Positions 43,035-54,032 of a stretch of 64,000 nt of DNA are shown in pieces; within the stretch, counting starts at the first letter, position 1; the number at the start of each line of letters is the position of its first letter. Made by a program: the position numbers and the translations under genes. The notes under the pieces were generated by a model. It ran no database searches. It was not told the origin of the DNA and saw only the letters and a program-made list of their open reading frames with translations. The stretch is from contig NC_079244.1 in assembly GCF_028009165.1 (NCBI RefSeq), positions 2,294,001 through 2,358,000 on the forward strand. The letters are read 5' to 3'. This DNA is from Akanthomyces muscarius (taxonomy: Eukaryota > Ascomycota > Sordariomycetes > Hypocreales > Cordycipitaceae).

Positions 43035-44769
43035 GTCGCCAATCTCGGGGTAACTCCAAGATCCGCGAGATCATCTCTGGCAATAACCATCGCTGTTGTT
43101 TTAAAATTCTCTTGGGGGCTCACATAGAGACAGCGTTACTTTCGCACTGAATGCTCAACTACATGAGCGTATAAAGAAAAGCTATAGCATGGCAAGGCAG
43201 TCTTGTACGCATCACGAGACCTTTCTTTCAGCCTCGGACGCCTCTCTCTTGGCAGCCGTCTGGCGCCGCAACGGCTCTCGCCGCCAGCCAATAACAAGTA
43301 CGTCGCCTAAACATGGGGTTTAGCTGGGAGTATTTCTAATACGAATACAAGCTTTTTGCATGTTCTGACAAGTATGCACAACGCCAGCCTACTAGCACCA
43401 TCGGCGCGCACGGGCAGAGTGAGGCTGGCGAGGGGACCAGAAGGAGCTCCTGCAGGTACGTAGGATTTACTAATTAAAGCGCTAGAGGCGGCATCGCACC
43501 CTTCTGCTGCGGATGTACATTCTTGTCCAATTTTTGTACGTGATTCTCTTTTCAACAATATTAGTCTTGTTTATCCAATTTCAAATTCCCATTGCAGAAA
43601 GAAATGAGAGCGCAAATTCCTGGGGCGCCCTCTTGCGTAGCCTTTTTGCATGTGATTCTCAACAAACTGACAAAAAAAAAAGTCCGCAAGGTTAACTTAC
43701 CTGCCTTTACCGCAAGAGGCAACCCGCTACAGCCCGCTGCTTGTCCACTAGCAACGCGGCGAGGCTGCAGGGGTTTGAGAACCTTGTCTCTGCCAAGAGC
43801 CACGTCTAGCCGCAAGCTTTGTCTCGCATGGGAAAAGGGCAGCGTGTGTGTGTAAAAGAAGCAATGAGGGAAAAAGAAACCTTCAGATCCTCTCCGGTGG
43901 ATTTTCCCCGGGGAAACTGCGTAAGTGTTACGATGCGTATACGTGTGCAACCTATACTTGAGTCAAGAGACACGGAGCCAGATGGAAAAAGAAAACCACA
44001 AGGGGGCGCCACCAAGAAACCACCACACACACTTGACACGCACAGGAAGCAGCCACAGGAAATAGCTCCAACTAATACCCGTGGCGGCCCAGCGCCATTG
44101 AGTGCCTGCGGCTCAAAGGCCCACGTCCTCAAACCATTGGCTGACACTGCAAAATGACGCACGCACAAGGGCCTCCAAGACACGCGACCGCCGTAGCACC
44201 AATTCGTCCTAGCCCTGGCCGCTAAACATTTATCGCAAGCTAATTCAAATCACACCAGCCCAACTGTATTCGCAGGCCCTTTTTGAAGGCTGAAGCGTGC
44301 TGGAAACTCGGTCCCTGACTTGCCGTGCCGTGTAAGCTGCTGTCGTGGCCGCCCACAACCCGCCCCCAGGAAACCAGAGACACGCACGCGGCACCACTCC
44401 TGGCTCCAACTAGTTGTCGTGCCAGATGCTGGTCTGGAGTGGCACTGTTACACTGCTCCTCCGTTGCGGTGCGAGTAGAAAACTCCCCTGTACTCTTGTC
44501 CATGTACCTCTACTTTCCCAGTTCCCACTCACCTTCGACCCCCGTTCCCACTCCCAAGTTCCCAACCCACACAAGCTGATCTCCCCGATAAGTACTCTCG
44601 TGCTGCTGGTTGGCAACTTAAACTCTCATTCTTGGTGATTGATTTCTCTCTACTGTTTACTGTCTATTCACGCCTTTCGTTTCTCCTGAAACCACTTTGT
44701 CAGCTTCACATTTGACTTCTGCAACGACCTCAACCTCATATCGCCGTGTGCTCGGCACTCTCAGCCACC
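43035..44769. other. Divergent intergenic 1.7 kb
   Basis: No gene. 43810-44160 has long frames on both strands but no motif. 44500-44770 is a pyrimidine-rich leader in front of the glycosyltransferase-like gene (tandem CCCA(A/C/G)TTCCCAC-like units at 44517-44570). Confidence 0.4.
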
Positions 44770-46628
44770 ATGTTTAAGCACTTTCGTCGTGGTGGCGGAC
44801 GCCTCAGTCTCCCCATTGACGAGCCCGCACTCGCAGCGCCTTCGCGAAAGCAAAAGAAGCGTTTTCGCAATGTCAAGCGCCTCTCCGTCCTCGTCGTCGC
44901 CGTGACCATCATGGCCACTGGCTTCATGGTTAGTCTTTTTCCACCAACTCTTAAACAGCAAATAAATACTTCCACGCCCTCGATACTAACACACCCGTCG
45001 CCCAGGCCACCAAGAGCTCGTCCTTTGCTTCCACCCTCCGCCAGTCGTCCTGGGACGGCACCGTCACCCACGCCCAGCTCTTGAACCTTTCCCTGCCGCA
45101 GCAGTCTCGCAACGTCGGCGGCACCCGTCGCTTCCGCGTCTTCATGCCCGCCGACGCGCCGCACCTCAGCCTCTGCAAGTCCGTCATGTCGTCCGTCGCC
45201 CTCGGCTACCCCCTGCCCATCCTGCTCAACTGGAAGGGTGAGTTTAACCGCCCCGAGTGGCATCTCGCCGGCAGCCACATCGCCAAGCTCGAGAGTCTGC
45301 ACGCGGCCATCGAGGCCCTGCTCGCAGACCCCAACGACATTGCCCACGACGATGACCTCGCCGTCCTCGTCGACTCGTACGATATTTGGTTCCAGCTGCC
45401 CCCGTCCGTGCTGATCCAGCGCTACCACCAGCTCAACAAGGAGGCCGATCAGCGCATACGAAAAGAATGGCGGGAAATCCGGGGTGAGCACGATAACTTC
45501 CCCATACAGCCTCCGAAGCAAAATATAGTCGTCACATCCGCCAAGGACTGCCACCCCGGTCCCCAGTCGGGCTCCAACCCGCACTACGACCACTGGCCGC
45601 AGTCCCCCATGCCAAAGTTCATGTACGGCCCGGGCACGGACAAGGTGTCGGGACCTCTGTTCGATTCCGCGCGAAAATATAAAAAGGTCCGCCCCCGCTG
45701 CGTCAACAGCGGCATGATCATGGGCACCATGGGCGCACTCCGGGCTGCCCTCGTCCGCAGCAAAGAAAAGATTGCCGAGGCGGAGCGCACAGGACGACAG
45801 CTCTGGAGCGACCAAGCGCTCGTTGGCGAGATCATGGGTGACCAGGAGCTCTGGCGCGAGTGGATGCGCCATCTGGGCTCGACATGGAACGGCGACGCCT
45901 CAGACAGCACGCCGTCCAGCCTACACAAAGACGTGCTGCCCATTGCGCGGGCCGCGATGCAGGGCAAAAACTTTGAGTTTGGCATCGGCCTCGACTACTC
46001 CTTCAGCACCATCCCGCCGACCTGCTCCGCCGAGGAGGACGGCTACTTTGTCAACCTCAACGACCACAAGCAGGTCGAGGCCGAGTCGGAAAGGGCCGGC
46101 GTCGTCGACGGCATCCGCGTCCGCGGCGTGCCCCCGGAGCTGGCCCTGGCCAAGAACTCCCCGAACGCCGCCCGCGACGCGGCCAAGTACCGCGATCCGC
46201 TGCGCGACATATCCTGGGGCGACGTGCCGCTGTACACGGACTTTTACTTTGGCACCACGCCTGTCGGCATCCACCACAACGCCTACGTCGACAACCTCAA
46301 GGCCTGGCGCATCGAGCACTGGTGGGACCGCATGTGGTTCTACCCGCAGCTGCGCAAGCTCGTCTCGTCGCACCTCATCCTCCCGCAGACGGGGTCCGGC
46401 GTCCGCCCCATTGTTCGCCTGGCGTCGGCGGCGTCGGACGGCAAGGAGGTCATCTACATGCCCCCCGCGTCGGAAACGCACGAAAAGGTCGTGACGGTGT
46501 TTGAGCCGGCCAAGGATGGCGAGGACGCCACGTTTCCGCCCATCTCATGGGACGGCATCTGCCAAAAGGGCAAGAAGCCGTGGTTTGAGGAGCTCTTTGG
46601 CGACAAGATTGGTCCCTTGGCTCTGTGA
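44770..46628 (+). CDS. Type II membrane protein resembling a glycosyltransferase
   Basis: Exon 1 (44770-44928, 53 codons) and exon 2 (45006-46628) give 593 residues. A basic cytosolic tail (KKRFRNVKR) precedes one transmembrane helix (about 37-53, RLSVLVVAVTIMATGF), the shape of a Golgi type II enzyme. The lumenal part starts with FRVFMPADAPHLSLCKSVMS, then LAVLVDSYDIWFQLPPS (Asp176 and Asp179) where lysyl-hydroxylase/procollagen galactosyltransferase-type enzymes have their metal-binding DxxD, and later RCVNSGMIMGT and WSDQALVGEIMGDQELWREW, which have the order of such domains. Members of this fungal group are uncharacterised. It may be a glycan-modifying enzyme. Donor and acceptor are unknown. 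Confidence 0.72.
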
Positions 46629-46935
46629 AACCGCACAGCGAAACAAATATAATTCAACAATAATTTACTCTGCACCTCGGAACGAGGTAGCAAACTCATG
46701 TACCACAACAAGCATAGATACCAGATTTCTTTTCTTCTTTGTCTTTGGCGTTTCAACAGCCAGGAATTTTTTTTTTTTTTTTTTTTTCTTGGAGGCAGGC
46801 ACAGGATACCCCAGGTTATTTCAATATGACATGAATGGCAATTGCCATGCCCCAACCATCCGATTCATTTCATCGTGAGATGTTAAGGTCTTAGAATGTA
46901 TCCAAAACCAAAACCGCCATCTTATTCGTGTGACA
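46629..46935. other. Convergent 3' ends with a T21 run
   Basis: 307 bp between two converging genes. A run of 21 T at 46767-46787 (A on the other strand) is the only notable element. It may mark a 3' UTR or a slippage site. Confidence 0.6.
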
Positions 46936-48123
46936 TTATACCCCCAGCTTCGTCAACGCAGCCATGGCCGCGTCTCTCCATCCATCCACCAGCTCTGCGC
47001 GCTGGCCTCTCGGGCAGACTTCCACCAGCGCCCGCGTGAAGCGCAGCACCGTCCACACGTCCGTCACCTCGGCCGGGATGCCCTGCTCCCACCACTGCTC
47101 GATCCCGCGCTCCTCGAGCGTCTTCTCGAAAATCCCCCGCAGCCGCTCCTTCTCTGCGCCCGTGGCCTCTTCCGGCTGCCCGTTCCAGAGAAACGCCCGG
47201 ACCGGATCCCAGCGCGGCGCGGGCACAACGCCCGCAAACTCCCAGTCCAGGATGCCCGTCAGCGTGCCGTCGGGCGTGGCCATGACATTGGCAAAGTGCA
47301 GGTCCTTGTGCGCCAGGATGAGCCGCGTGGCCGCGAGCTGCGTCTCCAGACTGGGGAGATGCGCAATGAGCGCCTCGAGGCGCGGCTGGAGATCCTGGCG
47401 AAGCCACGCCAGCGACTCGTGCCTGGAAACGGCATGGACGTAGACTTGCAGGAAGGCCTGCACCAGCTCCGCGTGGCTCTTGTACGGGCCCGTCGGGTTC
47501 AGCGTCGTGACCGACTCCTCCGCGCTCCAGTACGCTTCAATGTCCGGCACCATCCAGAAGGTATCCTCCAGGACCGGCCCAGGCACCGCCTCCCCAGTCT
47601 TGTCGTCCAGCTGCAGGCCGCCGACATGCTGCCACTCATGGGCGTTTAGTTCCACGAGCACGTCGGTGAGCTGCGCCACCAGCCGAACCTTGGCGTCCTC
47701 GCTCATGTCCGCGAACATTTTGTCGACGCTGGCGCCGGGCACGCGCTCAAGCAGCGTAAACTCGCGCCGGAGCGCATTGTCCGACGTAGCATCAAAGCGC
47801 ACCACGGCGGGCACGGGAATCGACGTGTGCCCCGCGAGCCACCGCAGCACGGCGACCTCGTTGGCCGTCTTGGTGCGGGGAATATCGCGCCCGGAGACGC
47901 GCAGCACCAGCGTCACGGATTCATCGGGCCGGCGCGGCGTGCGAAAGGGTGGTGCGGCGTCGGCTGGGAGACTGGCAAAGTGCACGAGGTAGATGGAGTG
48001 AAAGGCGGCCGTGACCCGGAGTGGCTCGATGGCGGTGGGCTGCGGCAGCGAGAGGCTCGTGATGAGGGCGGCGATGGCCTCTGCGGAGAGGACTGGTAAA
48101 GTCTCGCTTACAGATGTTGCCAT
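46936..48123 (-). CDS. Aminoglycoside phosphotransferase-family (APH) kinase-like protein
   Basis: Single exon, 395 residues, from a strong ATG context (gcaATGGC). The kinase-like fold is clear: a lysine-bearing N-lobe strand (VTLVLRVSGRDI), FTLLERVPGASVDKMF, and Brenner's motif LILAHKDLHFANVM (catalytic Asp, Asn) around 270-280, followed by GTLTGILDWEFAGVVP (DFG equivalent, metal-binding Asp). Such proteins phosphorylate small molecules such as choline, fructosamine or antibiotics, and in fungi they form a large family with few known substrates. The name APH does not imply drug resistance here. The gene is GC-rich with strong codon bias. It converges on the type II membrane protein gene. Confidence 0.9.
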   Translation of the reverse strand: MATSVSETLPVLSAEAIAALITSLSLPQPTAIEPLRVTAAFHSIYLVHFASLPADAAPPFRTPRRPDESVTLVLRVSGRDIPRTKTANEVAVLRWLAGHTSIPVPAVVRFDATSDNALRREFTLLERVPGASVDKMFADMSEDAKVRLVAQLTDVLVELNAHEWQHVGGLQLDDKTGEAVPGPVLEDTFWMVPDIEAYWSAEESVTTLNPTGPYKSHAELVQAFLQVYVHAVSRHESLAWLRQDLQPRLEALIAHLPSLETQLAATRLILAHKDLHFANVMATPDGTLTGILDWEFAGVVPAPRWDPVRAFLWNGQPEEATGAEKERLRGIFEKTLEERGIEQWWEQGIPAEVTDVWTVLRFTRALVEVCPRGQRAELVDGWRDAAMAALTKLGV

Positions 48124-48873
48124 TGCGAAGGAAATGTGGCGGTAGCACCTTGCTGCTGCGGTGCCGTGTTACAAGTTATAATTGGGCTGGCGAGACTTTG
48201 GTTCGTGGCGTGAGATTGTCGTCAATCCGCTTACTGGCACTAATACGCGGCGTGGGCCGGGATCTTCGCTACAAGCCACCATTCTCAAACTCGTCATCCG
48301 AGCAATTTGAAGTGCCACAATTGACATATCTTTGAAGGTTCTCGGATCGACCATGTGGGATTTTGAATTGTTGCACACAGACACGCTAGCCTCCCAATTC
48401 TAGCAGTTCGTCCCAGGTCTGTGGCACGAACAGCCTCTCGGCGTTGCATTCGTGTACGCTGTGCGACTACGCCCGAGGCAAATCACGAACGCAGGGTGCA
48501 CAAAGCAGTTCCAATAAAGAGGGTGGTATATTTTCGGTGTGCTATTGTTTTTTCTATGGAAGCAAAGCGGGCTTTTCCTGGGGCGGTTAACAATAAGTAC
48601 TGAACAGACTCTGTGGAGTATAAGGCGTAAAGAGAAAAGACCAAGAACAAAGACAAATATCGTTATGAAAAGACAACCAGCTCCTCGCTAGTGAGGGTAT
48701 TTGCGTCATAGAAATCCAAACTCGAGAGCGAGAGAAAACAGAATATGTCCATCCATCCGTAAAAGACAGTAAAATAACAACTGAATACATTAATAAAGAA
48801 ATATTATAGCCCCAACGTTGAAAGCAGTTGGGGATGCGTTCTGCAACTGTGGGGGTACCGTCTCACCATAAGT
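48124..48873. other. Intergenic, APH gene promoter and disordered-protein 3' end
   Basis: 750 bp between two minus-strand genes. The part beside 48123 is the APH gene's promoter and the rest the other gene's 3' UTR. No repeat or RNA gene seen. Confidence 0.4.
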
Positions 48874-51237
48874 TCACGACGTCTCCTCAACAAGTCGCAC
48901 AATCTCACAGAGACTTCTCATAAACAAGGCGTCGGCATCGGTGACGTCGGCGTCACTGATGGGCTCATCAAGCCGACCGCTCGCAGACATGAGACGCGCC
49001 GTGGCGATGAGTCGCACAATGCACTTGTACAAGCCCTCCTGAACGGTGCGCACAGGGCCCTCGTTTCCAGCACTCGAGGCCGGGTTGCTGGGCAGCAGCT
49101 CGTCCCTGGACCACGGCCGCGATGTCGTACTGGTCATGGTGCTGGTTCGCCGAGCAATGCGACTGTTGCGCCCACCGGCAGCAGGAGGCTCAATGGATGT
49201 GTCGCCCAAGCCAAGAAGGGATGCTGCCTTTTTAGGAATGTCGTCCTGCTGTCGGTCTGCTGAGGCGCGGCCAGTAGTGCGGCGGCTGCTCATATGCCGC
49301 ACGAGGTCCGAAGGCGGCGCGGACGCGGCGCTGCGGGCAAGCAAGGCAGAGACGTAATTGTACGCCATGATATGTGCGAACAGAGCATCACATATGTACT
49401 CGGAGCAGGTGCCAAAAACATTTTGAATCGCACTCCAGGCCTTTTGCGAATCCATGCCCCCAATACTGCCGGCGCGGCTTCTGTTGGCAGACAGCATGGC
49501 GCTCTGTCGTAGGCTAGCGGAAGATGCTCTCTTCAGCGGGTTGACCTTTTGCCAGATAGACTTCCGTCCAGTGCCTTCAGATGCAAGGGGAGATGGGAGT
49601 CTCAAGAGGTTGGTATCGGGTAGCCTCATCTTCTTTGAGTACGAGCGGATCGTATCAATCGTCAAGCTAGACGAGAGAAGAATGGTCTCTGGGAAGCATG
49701 CGACAGAGACTCGGAGGGTTTCAATCACATCCGGCGGTAGCGGTACGACTCTCGCGAGCTCATCGCCTCCAAAGTTTGGAACATAGGGCTTTGCTGTGTT
49801 TGCCAATGTAACAACATTGCGAGACGGCGAGGCAGGAGGAGTTGCCCTCGAATAGTCTGGCCCTAGACCTCTCCAGGAACTCTCGTGGTCGTTGTAGAGA
49901 CTGCTCTCTTCAGCGTCTGCATCAGAGGTGTAAGCGTCACTCATTGGTGGGGATTCCAGGATCGGTGCTGGTTGGCGGGCAGCAACGACGGTAGTTGGTG
50001 ACTGCTTTTGGAGGCTCTCAGCGCTTATGCGCGATAGTCTTTGGTGGTGTTTTTGGGGAACAGGCGGAGGTGTCGAGGGAAGGATGTGTGACATGGGGGT
50101 GCGTCGCTCGACAGGAGACGGACCAGGCGATGTGGCTCGCTGAAACTCTTGTGCAGGGATGTTTGTGCGATCAGAGGACTGTTCCGAAAATATCTCTGGG
50201 AGACCATGTTTTGATATTCTTCTCGCGGTCGCTGGCAAGACGAGGGGTGATGGCTGAAGCGATTCAAAGGTTGTAACTCCAGTCACGGAATGCGACTTTT
50301 TGTGAATCAGCCGGCTGCGAAAGACGGCGGCAGACTGCTCATAATCGAGCGGAAAAGGGTCATTGTCCACGACTGTAGGCGGCGTGGAGGGCCGGGGTGG
50401 CCGGGGTGAGAGAGGGAATAAAAGAGGTGATAGTGGTTCTGGCGCAGCATCCGAATCCGACTCCTCATCGGCTTCATCAAACTCGGGGCCAGAGTCGCCA
50501 TCGATCCAGCTGCAGTGCGCAGGTTCTGCAGGCGGCGATGGTGGTTGGGGAGATTGCTTCCGTACTGAACCTTCAACAGACGTCGCCGCTGTGATAATAG
50601 ATGTGTTTCGGCGGTATCGAAACGACGGGGGAGGCATGCCTGAAGACTCATCCTCACTTAAAAGACTATCCATGTCGGATGTGTCTGGGTAGCTGTGACG
50701 GTGTTGGTGTTGCTGCTCGAGAAACGAAGCCATCGAGTCCTTTTCTTCGATAGCCCCGAGAATCTGGACCCGAGAGGACGCTGGCTGAAATGCGGAAGCC
50801 ATGCTGAGTCGGTTCGTAAAATGACCGGCGGCTCTTGCTCGCGCCATGTACTCGGCGACGATGGAATATGATGGGGTACCTGCCGTCATGCTTTTAGAAG
50901 TGAAGACGTCGCTGGCGAGTTCCAAGTCGCGGGCAAGCAGCTCGGGTAAGTAGTCGTCGACCCGCTGTTCCATGCTGTCTTCAGGGAGAATCGGGGTTGT
51001 GTAACTTGAGGCTGAAGCGGACAGTGTAAGCGGCATCAGGCCCTTCATACTCGAGACGGATCTCCTCCGGGACGGCGACGAGCGGCTGGAGCAAGTGGAA
51101 GTAGAGGTCCTGCTCGGGCTACCTGGGATACACTCGGAAGTATTCGTGAGTGAGGCTGTCTGGTGTCGTAGAGGTAGATTTATAATGTTCAGGCCATCTA
51201 GTGGCACGGAAGCAGGGTCGTAGCCGGAAGCTGGCAT
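48874..51237 (-). CDS. Large low-complexity conserved fungal protein
   Basis: 787 residues from ATG 51237. An upstream in-frame ATG at 51348 would add 37 residues, but a TATATA box at 51300-51295 lies between the two and supports the shorter form. Ser/Pro/Thr-rich disordered regions with many proline-directed phospho-sites (SPSR, PSPP, TPP) fill most of the chain. Two more ordered blocks are visible: MEQRVDDYLPELLARDLELA, and a C-terminal half with SIWQKVNPLKRASSASLRQS, WSAIQNVFGTCSEYICDALF, and a terminal helix ADALFMRSLCEIVRLVEETS. I recognise no catalytic motif. Conserved Sordariomycete proteins of this kind are unstudied. A signalling or cytoskeleton role is a guess. Confidence 0.7.
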   Translation of the reverse strand: MPASGYDPASVPLDGLNIINLPLRHQTASLTNTSECIPGSPSRTSTSTCSSRSSPSRRRSVSSMKGLMPLTLSASASSYTTPILPEDSMEQRVDDYLPELLARDLELASDVFTSKSMTAGTPSYSIVAEYMARARAAGHFTNRLSMASAFQPASSRVQILGAIEEKDSMASFLEQQHQHRHSYPDTSDMDSLLSEDESSGMPPPSFRYRRNTSIITAATSVEGSVRKQSPQPPSPPAEPAHCSWIDGDSGPEFDEADEESDSDAAPEPLSPLLFPLSPRPPRPSTPPTVVDNDPFPLDYEQSAAVFRSRLIHKKSHSVTGVTTFESLQPSPLVLPATARRISKHGLPEIFSEQSSDRTNIPAQEFQRATSPGPSPVERRTPMSHILPSTPPPVPQKHHQRLSRISAESLQKQSPTTVVAARQPAPILESPPMSDAYTSDADAEESSLYNDHESSWRGLGPDYSRATPPASPSRNVVTLANTAKPYVPNFGGDELARVVPLPPDVIETLRVSVACFPETILLSSSLTIDTIRSYSKKMRLPDTNLLRLPSPLASEGTGRKSIWQKVNPLKRASSASLRQSAMLSANRSRAGSIGGMDSQKAWSAIQNVFGTCSEYICDALFAHIMAYNYVSALLARSAASAPPSDLVRHMSSRRTTGRASADRQQDDIPKKAASLLGLGDTSIEPPAAGGRNSRIARRTSTMTSTTSRPWSRDELLPSNPASSAGNEGPVRTVQEGLYKCIVRLIATARLMSASGRLDEPISDADVTDADALFMRSLCEIVRLVEETS

Positions 51238-51294
51238 GGGAAGCGAGGAGGGCTGCCAGGCTGCGCGACGGGCCGCGTGCCTGGGACGGGCAGC

Positions 51295-51300
51295 TATATA
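51295..51300 (-). promoter_or_regulatory. TATA box of the low-complexity gene
   Basis: TATATA on the minus strand, about 60 bp before ATG 51237. It lies downstream of the alternative start 51348 and so helps choose the shorter protein. Confidence 0.55.
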
Positions 51301-53292
51301 AGATTCCGAGATTGGAGGAGAGGGGCGGAGCGCCACGGCCAGCAGCATCTGGCGAGATCAGGGCAAGACAGCTTTTTCAGGGACGGTGATTGTGTCTGAG
51401 AGAGCGAGGCGAGCGAGGGATGCGAAGATAGCCGGGCTAGAGCGGCGCGGACGGCGGGCGCGCGGCGGGCGAGACAAGGGAGGGCGAGGCCGCACTTTGT
51501 TTGCCTTGGCCACACGAAGCACCTGGGGGCCAAAAGCAGGCGAGACAGTTGCAAGAAGCGGTCTCGAGATGGGATTGTAGCACCGCGCGAGGGGTGGTGT
51601 GGGTTGAAAGGGAAATCCAAAACATCTTTTATGAAGATGAGAGCAGAGAGCGCGACTTTTACCATTAACTAGAGCAGGGCCGCCGTTGGGCGGGATTTAC
51701 ACGGCATACTAGCTGCCCCCGCTTGGCATGATGTGTTGCTTTTTCCTTTTTACAAACGTCTCCTCAAATTGCCGGTTGTGTATTGTGCTTAGACTCTTGA
51801 AAGAAGCAAGTTCCAAAGACTATGCGTGGGGAAAAAAGCAACCTCACTTACAGGCCACTAGTTGGCTGCACAGGATTTCGCTCTCTTTTACAACAGCGCA
51901 CGGGTGACTACATCGATGGCAGGCTGCAGTAGTGTCTTTATGCAGGCCCTGACGATGTAGTTACTGTGGGAAGAAAGAAAAAAAAGAGCCAGGAGAACTG
52001 AGAGTTGCGCTTGCAAAAGAAAAACCCGTCAACGCGCAGCGAGGTTGGAGTAGGACAGAAGAGGTCAAAGCATTGCTGCAGCTTGCAGAAAAGCACTGGC
52101 AAGCAATCGCCACCAAGGGCGAGAAATCGGGCAGTGTGCGGCGCAAGCTCTTTGATCGGACAATTCAAGTCGTTTATATTGACAAGCTTTCCCGGGCCGC
52201 CTCCTGTCACTTAATTAATCTACTGTAACGGCCGGGAGACACAGTGGCCCGCTAGGACGGTGGTGGCAGAGTTGGCACATGCAGGCACCGGAGACTATTA
52301 ATTTATATCATTATCAACTTGTTATTGCATAGACACAAAAGATTGGAGACGCCTTGGGGAAAAGCATGGGTTGCGAAGGTGTGCCAGGGGTGAGTGGTTC
52401 GGGCACCCGATGTAATGAGGGCCCCCTTGCGTCACCTTGTGTGGCCCCGTCCGGAAACGCACATCGCTTCGAGCCTTGAGCGAGTTAAGGGTTCGCTGGT
52501 ACGGAGTGATCCTTGTCAATTCAGAAGTCCTGGGACAAAGAGAATGGCGTGTTTCTGGCTACGTGGCTTGAGACTAGGTGGTGTGGATATCCAGTGAATA
52601 TGCGAGATAAACAAGACGAGGGGCATCGAGGCTTGCAGTCAGTGCTGTACTCGGACGAAAGATGGGATGCATATACGGCTCAGGACGCACGTACATGACA
52701 CTGATGGCCATGGCAAGGCTACACGGGACTTTGAAACTCATGCAGCGAGGGCGGTGTAAGCTTGTGTCCTTTACCTGCCGTTATGCACTCCAATGAACAC
52801 GGCAGCACGGGTGATATCATGGTCATACTCGCCAGCTCAGCCAAAATGATGGATTGTGCGGGATGCATTTGGGATATGACGAATCATTCGCGCAAAAAAA
52901 AAGCAAGTAGAGATGCGCAATCGCTAGAAAGTACGCAGGCGGGCAAGACAGGTCTTGGCGACCAAAGTGGCATGCTAACTGAAGGACGTATAGACTGGGT
53001 GGAGGTTGAGGAACAAGAAGTAAAGGAAAAAGAAAACAACGACAGCCCTTAGTCAAAGGGATGAGAATACTTTATCGTCGAGTTGAAGTTTGGGTAGGCT
53101 CCCAAGCTCGTGATGGTGTTTTGCAGCAGCCAATCGAGGACGCTGCGCAATGCACGGCTGCCCTGTGGCTAGCGGACGGAGCCACTGTAAGTCGCTAGAA
53201 GCTGCTGCGGCTGCCCCTGTAAATGCGACGGTAAAGACGCTAAAGAGCAGTCTGCTGTCGTGACTGCAGCTGGTCTGCTTTAGCACTCGGTC

Positions 53293-53388
53293 TTTTTCTT
53301 TTTCTTTTTCTTTTTCTTTTTCTTTTTCTTTTTCTTTTTCTTTTTCTTTTTCTTTTTCTTTTTCTTTTTCTTTTTCTTTTTCTTTTTC
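53293..53388 (+). repeat. (TTTTTC)16 hexanucleotide tract
   Basis: Sixteen perfect TTTTTC units, 640-740 bp before the IPI3 start codon. The other strand would read as alternating Lys-Arg, so the frame there is spurious. Confidence 0.9.
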
Positions 53389-54032
53389 TTTTCTTTCCAG
53401 CTGGATACGCTTTGGTCTGCGGTCTCGACTGGTTTCTATCCAACAACTAGCAGACTAGCAAATGCATGCTAATTGCTATCGATGCATGGTAAACGGTCTC
53501 TTGAAAGCTAGCACGAGTCGTATCTCAGGTGTTGGCTGAAGCTAAAGCGAGCTATTGAACAGCCGCCACCAGGCGTTTTGTGCCCGGCATTTCAGGGCTT
53601 CTTCCACACCCGGTCCCCTAAAACAAGCCGCCTAAATTTCCCGTTACAGCGGCCTTCGTACCTGCTCCAGCACCACCATCGCTGTTCCTCTCAACCTTTG
53701 CTTATCCACACCTCCAGTCTTGTCACCGTCCGTCTCCACGTCCCGGCTCGCCAAAGAAAAAAAAAGTTACCACCAGAGCCACCATCGCCAGACATCAAAA
53801 CTTTTTCGTTTTTTCCTTTTCCAGCTGTGCCACCCCTCTCGCGTATCATAGTGCCTTGATCGACCATACATTGACACCGAGCCCGCAATTCCCACTGTCT
53901 GAGCGCAATTAGTCAAGCCCAATTGAAGCTAGACAGGTCCTCAACTCTGCCTGCTTCGGCGCGCAAGAGCTTGCTGCGCATCACCAAACGAGGAATTAGA
54001 CCCCCAAGCAGTCAAGCACGCACACCACAACG

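Larger units (their letters stand above)
51238..54032. other. Gene-free 2.8 kb, the longest gap, with a TTTTTC tract
   Basis: No supportable gene on either strand. A (TTTTTC)16 tract is at 53293-53388. 53560-53900 is a pyrimidine-rich leader before IPI3. Other parts (51700-52800) show only short frames. A non-coding RNA cannot be excluded. Confidence 0.4.

Noticed and set aside
53240..53446. Minus-strand frame with a run of Lys-Arg
   Set aside because: It is the reverse of the TTTTTC tract. The repeat explains the whole composition.
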